In this document: positions 26,454 to 34,970 of the stretch, piece after piece | Layout: the number at the start of each line of letters is the position of its first letter | Numbering within the stretch: position 1 is the first letter of the stretch | IMG/VR virus record: IMGVR_UViG_3300042542_001048 | Coordinates: 1 to 45,243 of that record | Length of the DNA: 45,243 nt | Strand: one strand, 5' to 3' | Source of the DNA: a virus | Position numbers and translations under genes: made by a program | The notes under the pieces: model-generated | Told to the model about the DNA's origin: nothing | Databases searched by the model: none | The model's input: only the letters and a program-made list of their open reading frames with translations

Positions 26454-27298
26454 TTTTTTCCTTCAACAAGTTGTTCAACTTTCTGACCCATCGGTCTACC
26501 AATTGTCATTGATACATAAAACCCAACAGCATCTACGATATCCTTACCATCCCACTTTGCCATAGAAGCAATTTTTGGACCGATTTCATATTCGTACATA
26601 TCCTCAAGGTCTTGTTCACCCATAGGGTCACCTTCGTATTTAGCTTTAGGAAATATCTTTGGAACATTCTTAATAGCTGCAGAGAAATTAGCGTCTCTTA
26701 AAGCACCAATCAAAATGTGCATTAATGCGTATTGGTGATTAGCACCACCAACTCGTAACCCATTCAATTCTTTACTTAAAAGTTTGTGAACAAGTTTATT
26801 AACGGCTGGGTTCATTTCATTGATTGAGTTTTCATTAACACCACTATATTCATGGTAGTTTGAAGATGCCTGTGAAATGTAGTTTTCAGCATTAGTGATG
26901 TGGTCTTGAATCCAAGCAGGAATATCTTTTTCCATCTCACCCATTTTTTGCTTCAATTCAGTAGCGTACTTGATAATTGAATCTAATGAGTTTTGAGACA
27001 TTTTCACTTCGTGGTCTTGTTCTTCGTTTACTGATTCAGAAAACATTTTAATCATTTTCCTTTGGATAGGATTATTAGGTTTACCTACAAGTGCAGTTAC
27101 AAAATCCATTTTACCATCTAGCTTACTTTTTTTAAGAAATTGGTATAATTTTTCAATATTCAACTCGTTAGTATCAACGAATTTTTGAACTGCATCAGGT
27201 CTTGTTGTAGTTAATGAAGCAATCGCTACTGCAAATTTGCTAATACCAGCATTAGTATATTTACTAACATCTTCTTTTAATAATGACATCATTTTCAT
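26450..27298 (-). CDS. Putative prohead core/cargo protein (282 aa)
   Basis: It starts 1 base after the gp21 stop, with GGAG upstream. The leader MKMMSLLKEDVSKYT is followed by a helical domain. ESVNE|EQD near residue 90 precedes LDSIIKYATELKQKMGEME and IPAWIQDHITNAENYIS. That helical unit is widespread in marine T4-like head proteins (an aromatic W-I/V-Q then a helix with DYIS/NYIS). A second site, ENSINE|MNP, lies near residue 160. The C-terminal 110 residues (GGANHQYALMHILIGALRDA, FYVSMTIGRPMGQ) form another domain. Probably packaged or a core component; the exact role is unknown. Confidence 0.65.
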   Translation of the reverse strand: MKMMSLLKEDVSKYTNAGISKFAVAIASLTTTRPDAVQKFVDTNELNIEKLYQFLKKSKLDGKMDFVTALVGKPNNPIQRKMIKMFSESVNEEQDHEVKMSQNSLDSIIKYATELKQKMGEMEKDIPAWIQDHITNAENYISQASSNYHEYSGVNENSINEMNPAVNKLVHKLLSKELNGLRVGGANHQYALMHILIGALRDANFSAAIKNVPKIFPKAKYEGDPMGEQDLEDMYEYEIGPKIASMAKWDGKDIVDAVGFYVSMTIGRPMGQKVEQLVEGKK

Positions 27299-27299
27299 T

Positions 27300-27938
27300 T
27301 TATTTTACTCCAAAATCACATTCGCAATAACCACCAACTTCACAAATGATATCTCTCATGATGGTATTAGCTTTAGTATAATTAGTTTGTTTTCTTTGAA
27401 CACTTTCTTTAATGACACCTTCATTTGTAGGTCTCAAAAAAGCACCTTGAGTTGATGGATTTGATACAAAGTCCCAACAAATCAATTCGAAGTCGTTTTC
27501 AACAGCAACAGTACCATCTTCTTTGATTTGTTTAACAGAACCCATACCCCTTGATGAAATACCAACAGTACAACCAGCCTTAACCAGTTCTTGTAAGATT
27601 TTACCAGCAGGTGTATTTAATATTTCCACCTGACCAACAACATCATCACCATTCCACCACACATCACGAATGATATGTGAAGTATTCTTCAATTCAACTA
27701 CCGATGATTCAGGGTGGTCGAGTTCGCCATAAGCTCTATTCTCTCTAATCTCTCTACCCTTGTATTTTTCGAGTTCTCGTTCAAGGATTTCTTTGGGATA
27801 GACTCTACCATTTTGGTTTTTAGCATTAGCTCTCTGAAGTACACCACTTACAATGAATCTACCACTTTTATCGTGTGATTCTTTCAACATTTGAGGTGTA
27901 ATCTCAAATAAACTAACATCTATTAATAATTGTTTCAT
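27300..27938 (-). CDS. 21: Prohead core protease (T4 gp21-like)
   Basis: The start is taken at the ATG at 27938, which has GGGAG 5 bases upstream and overlaps the previous stop (TAATG). An upstream TTG at 27950 is possible but has no support. This gives 212 residues, the same as T4 gp21. The S80-type catalytic His is in AYGELDHPE (H75) and the Ser in VGISSRGMGS (S128/S129). QNGRVYPKEILERELEKY is the usual substrate-side segment. It cleaves scaffold, capsid and cargo proteins after (I/L/V)-x-Glu and then itself. The C-terminal tail contains three cysteines (CEVGGYCECDFG). Neighbours gp20 and gp22/23 support the identity. Confidence 0.93.
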   Translation of the reverse strand: MKQLLIDVSLFEITPQMLKESHDKSGRFIVSGVLQRANAKNQNGRVYPKEILERELEKYKGREIRENRAYGELDHPESSVVELKNTSHIIRDVWWNGDDVVGQVEILNTPAGKILQELVKAGCTVGISSRGMGSVKQIKEDGTVAVENDFELICWDFVSNPSTQGAFLRPTNEGVIKESVQRKQTNYTKANTIMRDIICEVGGYCECDFGVK

Positions 27939-28081
27939 TATTTCTCCCAAACTTGTCTTTTACGATATAAATCAAAGAATATTCTTGCAATTTCTCTACG
28001 GATTATATAACGGACTTGCTCAAGGTCATCGACTTCAAGAGCTTCCTTTAAATTTTTATTTTTGTTACATCCGCAAGACAT
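27938..28081 (-). CDS. Very small head-operon protein (47 aa) with Cys-Gly-Cys start
   Basis: ATG at 28081 overlaps the region of the previous stop (TAATATG) and its TAA overlaps the gp21 ATG, so coupling is tight on both sides. The sequence MSCGCNKNKNLKEALEVDDL continues into one amphipathic basic helix (VRYIIRREIARIFFDLYRKR). It occupies the place of the small T4 core genes 67/68 between gp20 and gp21, but no similarity is claimed. Function unknown. Confidence 0.6.
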   Translation of the reverse strand: MSCGCNKNKNLKEALEVDDLEQVRYIIRREIARIFFDLYRKRQVWEK

Positions 28082-28082
28082 A

Positions 28083-28586
28083 TTAAGCACCCAATTCTTT
28101 AATTTTACGAGAAATCTTTAACATTCTTTCCGAAATCTTTGAAAATCTCATTTTAGTTGATTCCCAATACTGACCTTGGTCTACACCCATTTCGGTTTTT
28201 AATTTTGTGTTCTGGTTTACCAATTGTTCAACCTCATACAATTTTCGATTGATTTCTTTGATAGCCAAATTCACTTTCTTTTTAGCAGAAAGTGTTTCGT
28301 CTTTTTTATATGCCCTATAAGTGGCTTCGATTAGACTTTCAAGTTGAGTTTCCATACGAGAAATAGCTTCAAAGTGTTGCTTTTCTTTTTTGGACTTTTT
28401 GTAACCCAACACCTCAATGTGGTCTGTGTCTAAATCGTCTTCATCTTGTGATTTGGCAAATGCGTTCGGAGTCCGTGGGGGTCCAGCGCCACCATCCATA
28501 TTTCCAGTGACATTTGCCTCTTCAAGCTCTTCTTCTTCGAATTGCTTAAATTTTAAGTCAAGTTGTTCTAATAAAAATTTAGACAT
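28083..28586 (-). CDS. Prohead core protein, gp68-like by position (167 aa)
   Basis: The N-terminus is MSKFLLEQLDLKFKQFEEEE followed by LEEANVTGNMDGGAGPPRTP. The latter Gly/Pro-rich phrase with TPNAF is common near the start of T4-like head proteins and may be a protease-processed junction. Residues 65-167 are a long basic coiled-coil (RMETQLESLIEATYRAY, KVNLAIKEINRKLYEVEQL). It overlaps the upstream gene by 8 bases. Synteny (gp20, two helical genes, gp21) suggests the T4 gp67/gp68 core role. Sequence alone does not prove it. Confidence 0.6.
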   Translation of the reverse strand: MSKFLLEQLDLKFKQFEEEELEEANVTGNMDGGAGPPRTPNAFAKSQDEDDLDTDHIEVLGYKKSKKEKQHFEAISRMETQLESLIEATYRAYKKDETLSAKKKVNLAIKEINRKLYEVEQLVNQNTKLKTEMGVDQGQYWESTKMRFSKISERMLKISRKIKELGA

Positions 28587-29427
28587 TAGATACTCTCCTT
28601 AATTCTTGTAACAATTCATGGTATCTTAACAACGATAAAATTTGATTTTCGTTGATTACCTTTGAATTTGAAATATTATCAATTAAATTAACAGTCTCAT
28701 TTACCTTAATACTTGCAACCTTATCAGTAACCTTTACTTTAGCAAATTCGGACTTTAACTTTTTAACTTCAGATAACACAAACTTTCTCAAATTGTTAGA
28801 ATTATCGACATTATTGATATAATTACGAAGTACCTTTTTTTGAGATTCTGAAAGTGTTGTATATTTTGAATTAAACGAATCAACCAAGAATTTGTAAGCC
28901 AACATACGAACCTCTTTAGGTTGTTCAGCGTATTCTTTGGTAGTTGCTGATTCTGAAATGATTTCTACATCTTTTGTAGTGATGGTTTCAAGGATATTCG
29001 TTTTACAATCAACGTATTCTTTTGGTGAAACCGATTGTGTGTACTCAAACACTTTGTATATAGAAGCCAATTGCTTATAGTTTGATACACGATACTTAAA
29101 AAAGTCTTCCATCACAAAAGATTCTTTGATGGATTTAATTAAGTTGTATTTTTGTCTCTTCAAAGTAGTCTCGGTCAACGACCCACGTTCTTGTAAAATA
29201 ATATTTACAAATTCTTGAGCTTTATATTGTGAATCAAAGGTTTCCTTTGTCAGAGATTGATATAATTTCAATTCTTTACTTAATTCGCTTCCTTTTTTGA
29301 AATGTTTTTTAATAATTTCAAGGGCAAGAGAGTCTTTACCCGCTAATGTGTCTGAAGCGATTTGTCTTACGAGTAATTCAAATAGGATACCCGTATTCTT
29401 AAATTTACTATGTTTAAGTTTCGTCAT
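28579..29427 (-). CDS. Helical structural protein after portal gene (282 aa), unknown function
   Basis: An all-helical, Lys-rich protein beginning MTKLKHSKFKNTGILFELLV and containing LRYHELLQELRRVSNV at its end. GILFELLVRQIASDTL is the best landmark; I recall similar proteins next to gp20 in marine T4-like phages but cannot name a function. TATTTAT lies 28 bases upstream, so it may head the gp68-gp21-cargo unit. Its end overlaps the next gene by 8 bases. Confidence 0.55.
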   Translation of the reverse strand: MTKLKHSKFKNTGILFELLVRQIASDTLAGKDSLALEIIKKHFKKGSELSKELKLYQSLTKETFDSQYKAQEFVNIILQERGSLTETTLKRQKYNLIKSIKESFVMEDFFKYRVSNYKQLASIYKVFEYTQSVSPKEYVDCKTNILETITTKDVEIISESATTKEYAEQPKEVRMLAYKFLVDSFNSKYTTLSESQKKVLRNYINNVDNSNNLRKFVLSEVKKLKSEFAKVKVTDKVASIKVNETVNLIDNISNSKVINENQILSLLRYHELLQELRRVSNV

Positions 29428-29455
29428 CTTAAACTTTCTCTTTTGTTTCTACTTT

Positions 29456-29462
29456 ATAAATA
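29456..29462 (-). promoter_or_regulatory. TATTTAT late-promoter-like motif
   Basis: The minus strand reads GTAATATTTATAAA, 12 bases after the portal stop and 28 bases before the next ATG. Confidence 0.4.
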
Positions 29463-29474
29463 TTACACTTATAC

Positions 29475-31328
29475 TCAAATCGTATCGTCTAACAAGTTAG
29501 ATTCATCCAACATATCAAACTCTTTTGGTTCTTCTTCAGTTTTTAACGATTCAATTATCATTTTTTTGGTCTTAACCTTACTCATAGACTTTTTTAAGGA
29601 CTCTAATGTGTTCGGCGAACCTCTAAATGTGTGATATGCTGAATCAGTACCAACATCGGTCTTTTTACCCAACGGGTCACGACCCATATTAGCATCATCA
29701 GTACCATATGTACCACCTTCAGTTGGTCTACCAGCACCTTCAAATCCACCTTCCGGTGAACCACCCTCTTCTTCAGCAGGTTGTTGTGATACTACAGCCA
29801 AATCATGTGGTGTACCAAAGGATTCACCAGTTTTAACAGGATCATTACCTTCATTTACGATTTGTTCTTGTCTGAAACCAAGTTTTAAGTCATTGATAAC
29901 TTTAGCTTGTTCGAGTTTCCACTCATCATCTGACATATTAAAGATGTTTTTATACATCCATTCTTGAGAAATCATTTTTAACTCTTTCATTGAACTAACT
30001 AAACTTGTTTTTTCAGTCCAAAGAGCGGCTTTCTCTTGTTCGTAGATAACAGATGGAGTCGTTAACTCCAATTCAAAGTTTACAAGGTCAGCACCTTCGT
30101 AACCTTGAGTATATAAGTGAACTATTGCAATCTTTGTAAGTTCAGAAACAGCAATTTTTTGGATACGTTCAACAGTACGTGCAAATCTAATGTCTTGTTG
30201 AGCAAGTGTAGCTTTACCTTCAACACCTTCTTCGTATCCGATGAATGCTTTAGGAACTTTTAAAGCAGCCATCATTCTATTTTTTAAATATTCGATATCA
30301 TCAATACCACCGAACTCCATACCACTCAACGAATCGATTTCAGTTCCACTTTGACCACCTCTTACAGGAAGATAATAGTCTTCCAACATATTCTGCATAT
30401 TGAATTTAAGGTTGTAGTCACCGGTATTCTGGTCGATGTATGGAACTTTCTTCATTTGGTCAATGATGTTCCTCATGTGTTGGTCAACTTCACCAGGTGG
30501 GATATTACCAACGTCAATTTTGAAGATTCTTTTCTCGGGAGCTCTCATGATACGATGAATCATCATAGCATCTTCCATAAGAGTTAATTGTTTCCAAGTC
30601 TTACGAGCTGGCTCTAACATAGAACGACCATATGGTAAGAAGTTTGAGTCAGCCATAAGTCTGAAGTGAGCTACTTGATAGAAATCAAATTCAACACCCT
30701 CTCTAGCTTTACCCATAATGTTATATGAGTTTGGAGCGGATGACATTGAACTTAATTTAAACTTAACTTCATACGGATTGTCAGGATTGAATCCTTCAAC
30801 ACGTTCTACTTCGTATGTAGACATTGGTGATACGTTTACAATACCAACTTCAGGTTCAATGTCAAGGTGTAAGTAGTAATCACCATACTTGTTCATACCA
30901 CGAATCCAAGCCCATAGGTTGAATTCAATATTCAGAACATCGTAAAATAAATTGTGAAGAACTTTCTTTAGATTCTCATCGGATGATTTGATTCGTAAAA
31001 CATCACCCATGTCATTTTTTAAAGTACATTCATCGGAGTAAATATCAAGAACCGAAGCGATGATTGAGTCTTTGTCCATAGATTCATAATCGGTATACAA
31101 TTCCAATTTATTAGAATAGTAATTGAATTGTTGATTATAGGTTTCCCAGTTTCTACGAGACGAATGTAGTCTACCAAATCGGTCATAATACGAGCTTTGT
31201 CTCATATTACCTTGAGATTGGAGTCTTTGAGTATCGACAGTCTGAACTTTATCCTTACCAATTCGTCTAACGACTACTTGGGTGTTGAATAATTTTTTCA
31301 GTCTACCATATATTGAATTATCTGCCAT
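29475..31328 (-). CDS. 20: Portal vertex protein (T4 gp20-like)
   Basis: 617 residues against 524 in T4. The gp20 core is clear: YESMDKDSIIASVLDIYSDE, FNLWAWIRGMNKYGDYYLHL, ARKTWKQLTLMEDAMMIHRI, then RAPEKRIFKIDVGNIPPGEV and YLKNRMMAALKVPKAFIGYE. The extra length is a C-terminal low-complexity Gly/Glu/Pro segment (AEEEGGSPEGGFEGAGRPT) followed by an acidic tail. The portal forms the dodecameric DNA gate and nucleates the prohead. The gene is 68 bases downstream of gp17, with its own TATTTAT motif. Confidence 0.96.
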   Translation of the reverse strand: MADNSIYGRLKKLFNTQVVVRRIGKDKVQTVDTQRLQSQGNMRQSSYYDRFGRLHSSRRNWETYNQQFNYYSNKLELYTDYESMDKDSIIASVLDIYSDECTLKNDMGDVLRIKSSDENLKKVLHNLFYDVLNIEFNLWAWIRGMNKYGDYYLHLDIEPEVGIVNVSPMSTYEVERVEGFNPDNPYEVKFKLSSMSSAPNSYNIMGKAREGVEFDFYQVAHFRLMADSNFLPYGRSMLEPARKTWKQLTLMEDAMMIHRIMRAPEKRIFKIDVGNIPPGEVDQHMRNIIDQMKKVPYIDQNTGDYNLKFNMQNMLEDYYLPVRGGQSGTEIDSLSGMEFGGIDDIEYLKNRMMAALKVPKAFIGYEEGVEGKATLAQQDIRFARTVERIQKIAVSELTKIAIVHLYTQGYEGADLVNFELELTTPSVIYEQEKAALWTEKTSLVSSMKELKMISQEWMYKNIFNMSDDEWKLEQAKVINDLKLGFRQEQIVNEGNDPVKTGESFGTPHDLAVVSQQPAEEEGGSPEGGFEGAGRPTEGGTYGTDDANMGRDPLGKKTDVGTDSAYHTFRGSPNTLESLKKSMSKVKTKKMIIESLKTEEEPKEFDMLDESNLLDDTI

Positions 31329-31363
31329 ATTGTGTTTCTCTAATTTGTATACTCTTACAAGTT

Positions 31364-31370
31364 ATAAATA
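31364..31370 (-). promoter_or_regulatory. TATTTAT late-promoter-like motif
   Basis: The minus strand reads TTGTATATTTATAAC, 35 bases before the portal ATG. Confidence 0.4.
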
Positions 31371-31396
31371 TACAAAAAATAAACTTAACTACCAAA

Positions 31397-32971
31397 TTAA
31401 AGAATCCAAGTCATGTCAAGGTCGTTACCATGACCATCCTTAACAACCCATGGATTTTTATTACCAAGTCTTGAATTGTAAGCACCTGTGTTTGATTTTC
31501 CAATGTGAGTCAGAGCTGTTCTTGTTAAATCAATACCCTGTTGTCTTAATTTTAATGCAGTATCCCTTACCCAAAGACCTGTGGAGAATGACATTACCAA
31601 GTCATCATTATATCCTTGTTGAGCTTCCGCTCTTGACCCATTCCAAATAAAAACAAACAATTCATCAATCAATCTTTTAGAATGAATGATTGGTGCCTTT
31701 TCTCTCATGTAAGTATCTAACTTTGATATCACAAGTGGTCGAGTTCTTGATGTCATAGAAAAACCAGGAACCATGTCCTCTTTCTTTTTCAAGTCCCAAC
31801 CTTTACGAAGATGAACATCCTCGTCAACATATCCAACTTCACGATATGAATAATATAGATTGGTATAATTTCGGTCAATTACTTCTTGAATTACAGCCCA
31901 ACCAATATTTGCGTTTTCAATCACTAACATTGCGTTGTTCCATTCAGCAGCAATAGAAGTTAACATGGCACCAAATTGTTTGGTTTCAATTTTACCTTTA
32001 TATTCGGCTACTTGTTCGACTGTCTCTACATCTATAACGTGAAATGCCGAATAGTCTTGCCCATCACCACGGGCAACGTCAGCTACAACTACATAATCAC
32101 GAGAATAATTCGGATATTCCCATATCCAATAGTTACTATCAAACCCACGTTTTTCCACAGGGTCTTTTATATAGGTTTCAGTATACCATGTTAAAATAGA
32201 TGGGTCAACAACTGTGTAACCTGAACTGATGAAGTCACAATCACATTCTTGGGCAGCACCTTTATCACCAAGGAGTTTGGTTTGGTCATCTCTCCACTTT
32301 TGATTTCGTTCAGGGTGTACAGTCCAGTGAAGTTTAATCGGATTCCAACTATCACCATTCTCACCCTTCAACCAAATCTTGTGGAACCAGTTACCAACAC
32401 CATTTGGAGTTGAAAGTACGATAGCTTTACCACCAGTAGAAAGGGTTGATTGAGCAGATGTCCAAATATCCTCAATATTTTGAATAAACGCAGCCTCGTC
32501 AATAATCAACATTGACAATGCTTCAGAACGACCAGCATCACCTGCGGCAGACGTTGCTTTAATTTGAGAACCATTCCGTAATCTTAATGATAATTTATTA
32601 TCTTCGACAGTTTCACTCTTTAACCAACTTGGTAAACTATCGTGCATGAATCTAACTTTTGTAACAAGGTTTTTCGCTACTTCTTGTTTAGTTGCAATTA
32701 CCAATATGTTTTTATCTTCATGAAACAACATCAACCACAATGAATATCCAGCGGATAATGTCGAGATACCTAACTGACGTGATTTTAGGATTACGTTAAA
32801 TCTATTATCGTTGAAGTCCGTCATCAAGTCTTCTTGGAACGGATACAAATTAAATAGAATCTTACCTCGGTGTGGGTGTTGGATGTAACAATACTTTTTA
32901 AAGAAATATACAGGGTCTTTCGCACACTTAATGTACTCTTCCCTTATCATTTCCTTTAAAGTTTTTGCCAT
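31397..32971 (-). CDS. 17: Large terminase subunit (T4 gp17-like)
   Basis: 524 residues. Deviant Walker A SRQLGIST (64-71), Walker B LIIDEAAF (155-162) with the catalytic Glu, and coupling motif LSTPNG (186-191) define the ATPase. The RNase H-like nuclease starts at VVVADVARGDGQDYS (D298), continues with LVIENANIGW (E352) and ends in GYNDDLVMSF. The protein is shorter than T4 gp17 (610), mainly at the C-terminus. It packages DNA through the gp20 portal encoded next. The gene begins 9 bases after the membrane-protein gene at 32981. Confidence 0.96.
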   Translation of the reverse strand: MAKTLKEMIREEYIKCAKDPVYFFKKYCYIQHPHRGKILFNLYPFQEDLMTDFNDNRFNVILKSRQLGISTLSAGYSLWLMLFHEDKNILVIATKQEVAKNLVTKVRFMHDSLPSWLKSETVEDNKLSLRLRNGSQIKATSAAGDAGRSEALSMLIIDEAAFIQNIEDIWTSAQSTLSTGGKAIVLSTPNGVGNWFHKIWLKGENGDSWNPIKLHWTVHPERNQKWRDDQTKLLGDKGAAQECDCDFISSGYTVVDPSILTWYTETYIKDPVEKRGFDSNYWIWEYPNYSRDYVVVADVARGDGQDYSAFHVIDVETVEQVAEYKGKIETKQFGAMLTSIAAEWNNAMLVIENANIGWAVIQEVIDRNYTNLYYSYREVGYVDEDVHLRKGWDLKKKEDMVPGFSMTSRTRPLVISKLDTYMREKAPIIHSKRLIDELFVFIWNGSRAEAQQGYNDDLVMSFSTGLWVRDTALKLRQQGIDLTRTALTHIGKSNTGAYNSRLGNKNPWVVKDGHGNDLDMTWIL

Positions 32972-32980
32972 AGGTAATTT

Positions 32981-33388
32981 TTATAATAAAAATATCAATG
33001 TCATAGCCAAAATACCAATACTACCACCGGTCGCTAATCCACTAAAATACTTTTTTCGTTTTTCTGATTTTAAAACTTTGATTTCAGATTCTTTTATCTC
33101 TATGATTTTGTCTTTTTCAACAACAATAGATTCTACATCTTTTACAATCTTATTTAAGTTCACAATTTGTGAATCTTTTAATTCGATTTTTTTTTCCAGC
33201 AATACAACCTTATCCTTTACAAGGATTAGTTCAGCATCACATAGTTCGTACTTAGCCTTTATGACCAATGCTTTTTCCAAAGTGTGTCTTGGAACTGCAA
33301 TTAGAGTAGAATCACTTGAATGCGTCTGTGAAAGCAGATGTGAGCTCGTCATCAGACATAGAATTAAACTTAGCAACGTCTTTTTCAT
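32981..33388 (-). CDS. Secreted/membrane coiled-coil protein, candidate spanin
   Basis: 135 residues with three visible parts: an N-terminal secretion signal (MKKTLLSLILCLMTSSHLLS, with a Cys at 11 but no proper lipobox), a central coiled-coil (about 45-110, VVLLEKKIELKDSQIVNLNK and repeats of IVxxKDxIIEIKES), and a C-terminal membrane helix (GGSIGILAMTLIFLL). Inner- and outer-end anchoring around a periplasmic coil is the layout of unimolecular spanins. It overlaps the upstream membrane protein gene by 77 bases in another frame, as spanin pairs often do. No family match is certain, and the lipoylation site is weak. Confidence 0.5.
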   Translation of the reverse strand: MKKTLLSLILCLMTSSHLLSQTHSSDSTLIAVPRHTLEKALVIKAKYELCDAELILVKDKVVLLEKKIELKDSQIVNLNKIVKDVESIVVEKDKIIEIKESEIKVLKSEKRKKYFSGLATGGSIGILAMTLIFLL

Positions 33389-33653
33389 GTTGTTTCTTTA
33401 GTTTTTTAATTTGAGAATCTTTTGCATCAAGCTGTGCATCCACTTTTGCAATCTCTTTATCAATTTCAGAGTTTACAACTTTCAATGAATCCACACTACT
33501 CTGCAATCTTTGGATTTCTTGTTTGGCAGTTTCTTCTTGTTGTTTGAGCATCTTCATGTACTCTTTCTTATAAGAATTTGACATGAATAAATGTTGAGCC
33601 AACAAAAGACCCACCGCTACAATGATTACAATGTGTAGTGATTTAAGTTTCAT
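33312..33653 (-). CDS. N-terminal-anchored coiled-coil protein, candidate i-spanin
   Basis: 113 residues: MKLKSL then a membrane helix (HIVIIVAVGLLLAQHLF), then about 85 residues of charged coiled-coil (EETAKQEIQRLQSSVDSLKV, LKKQHEKDVAKFN). This is the topology of Rz-type inner-membrane spanins. The start overlaps the previous stop by one base (TAATG), and the 3' end is overlapped by the next gene. No endolysin or holin is recognisable in the window, so the lysis role rests on topology and overlap only; a virion membrane-contact role is possible. Confidence 0.45.
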   Translation of the reverse strand: MKLKSLHIVIIVAVGLLLAQHLFMSNSYKKEYMKMLKQQEETAKQEIQRLQSSVDSLKVVNSEIDKEIAKVDAQLDAKDSQIKKLKKQHEKDVAKFNSMSDDELTSAFTDAFK

Positions 33654-33946
33654 TACTTGGTTACTTTACCAGCAGAGGCTGCAGATGAGCCTTTTTTCTT
33701 TGGATAGTATCTCTTCTTTGGTTTAACTTGACCGGCAGAAGCATTTGCAGAACCTTTAGGTTTGTTAGCTGACTTTTTAACTTCTTTTACAGCAGCTTTA
33801 GTCTCAACAACTTTTTTTTCTACAACGTTGATTTGTTCTTTAACAACTTCAACTTCTTTTTTAACTTGGGATACAGTTTCCATGACCTTTTCGTCAATGT
33901 TTGTCTTACCCAAAATCCAATTCCAAATTTTTGTTAGTGTTTTCAT
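33653..33946 (-). CDS. Small amphipathic/basic protein (97 aa)
   Basis: An amphipathic start (MKTLTKIWNWILGKTNIDEK) is followed by a Val/Lys/Glu coiled-coil (about 20-55). A Lys/Ala/Ser/Pro-rich tail (KKSANKPKGSANASAGQVKP, KKRYYPKKKGSSAASAG) follows, in which a K-G-S-A-x-A-S-A-G phrase occurs twice. The tail looks like an unstructured nucleic-acid- or envelope-binding arm. It leads the three-gene group ahead of terL. Function unknown. Confidence 0.55.
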   Translation of the reverse strand: MKTLTKIWNWILGKTNIDEKVMETVSQVKKEVEVVKEQINVVEKKVVETKAAVKEVKKSANKPKGSANASAGQVKPKKRYYPKKKGSSAASAGKVTK

Positions 33947-33963
33947 AATATTCCTATTTTAAA

Positions 33964-33970
33964 ATAAATA
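33964..33970 (-). promoter_or_regulatory. TATTTAT late-promoter-like motif
   Basis: The minus strand reads TCAATATTTATTTT, 17 bases before the ATG at 33946 and followed by AATAGGA as ribosome site. Confidence 0.4.
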
Positions 33971-33981
33971 TTGATTTTTAA

Positions 33982-34929
33982 TTAATTAAATAAATCGGTC
34001 AACAATTTGTCAAATGGTTCTTTTAGAATGTTATAATGAGAACTCGACTCGACAAGGTGTTTACCACCATATAACATATCTCGGGTTGAGATGTGTAGTT
34101 CATGGGTTTTGTCGTTTTGATATTGTTTAGCGCCCCATAAGTGATACAATGTATTGTTTAATTCAGGAGAAGCAACATCATGACCCATATCCATATCATA
34201 TGTAAAGAATCCTTCAGATGAATACAAAACTTTACACACCGCTTGTGTTTTTATTGGAACATTTAAAACATATGTCCAATAATTAGCAAGAGCAGCGATG
34301 AACCATTGTTCCATCATTATTTGTGCTGATGATAATGGTTGCATTCTATGTGAATGTTCGGTAGCATATGATACATCACCACTCGAATCCAATACAAAAT
34401 CAAAATAACGTTTCACAAAATCAGATTTGAACGAATCATTAAACATACCAATTACAGCACAATTCATCGGTTGGGTGTTTCTGAACGATTTCAACATATC
34501 ATCGTCCCAAACAAACCCTTCCGGCCCATGTACATCAAAAATGTTTGGATATGAGACGCTAGTCTCTCTATGTAGATACGCAAGGTCACAATTTGTGTAT
34601 GTACTTAACGGATTGTGTAATAGTAAATCAGTATCGAGTATAATAAATGGAGCTTTTAACTTACCCATAGCCCAAATCTTTGGAGACGCCCAAAAATTAT
34701 GAGATATTCTATCATATGGGTAGTCGTCAAAGAAATTTGTAATCACTTCGTCATATAAACTTGTGATTTTCCATTTATCGTAGAATTCTTTTGTTTTTGA
34801 ATCCGTTATTAAAGACAATGGAACATCTGGGTTGACGTTCCTGTGATTTATACAAGAATACATATGAGTTATTAATTCAAATGTCTCTGGTTCTCTGTTA
34901 CGAATTATGTAGACGTGGTAAACCTTCAT
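33982..34929 (-). CDS. GT-A type glycosyltransferase-like protein
   Basis: 315 residues from the ATG at 34929 (a TTG one codon upstream is not needed). It starts MKVYHVYIIRNREPETFELI. FIILDTDLLLHNPL contains the DxD metal/sugar-nucleotide motif (D99-T-D101). The later conserved pieces QPLSSAQIMMEQWFIAALA and LYHLWGAKQY suit a DUF6734-like glycosyltransferase fold. It lies between the 709-residue cargo protein and the small membrane genes, in the head region and far from the collagen genes. It may glycosylate a virion or host-surface component; the acceptor is unknown. Confidence 0.7.
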   Translation of the reverse strand: MKVYHVYIIRNREPETFELITHMYSCINHRNVNPDVPLSLITDSKTKEFYDKWKITSLYDEVITNFFDDYPYDRISHNFWASPKIWAMGKLKAPFIILDTDLLLHNPLSTYTNCDLAYLHRETSVSYPNIFDVHGPEGFVWDDDMLKSFRNTQPMNCAVIGMFNDSFKSDFVKRYFDFVLDSSGDVSYATEHSHRMQPLSSAQIMMEQWFIAALANYWTYVLNVPIKTQAVCKVLYSSEGFFTYDMDMGHDVASPELNNTLYHLWGAKQYQNDKTHELHISTRDMLYGGKHLVESSSHYNILKEPFDKLLTDLFN

Positions 34930-34970
34930 CAAAACTTGTTTACAATAAGTATTGTTTTCAAATTAATAAA

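Noticed and set aside
32981-33388. Outer-membrane lipoprotein (classical o-spanin) call
   Set aside because: The Cys at residue 11 lacks a normal lipobox and the hydrophobic core before it is short, so only a tentative spanin label is given.
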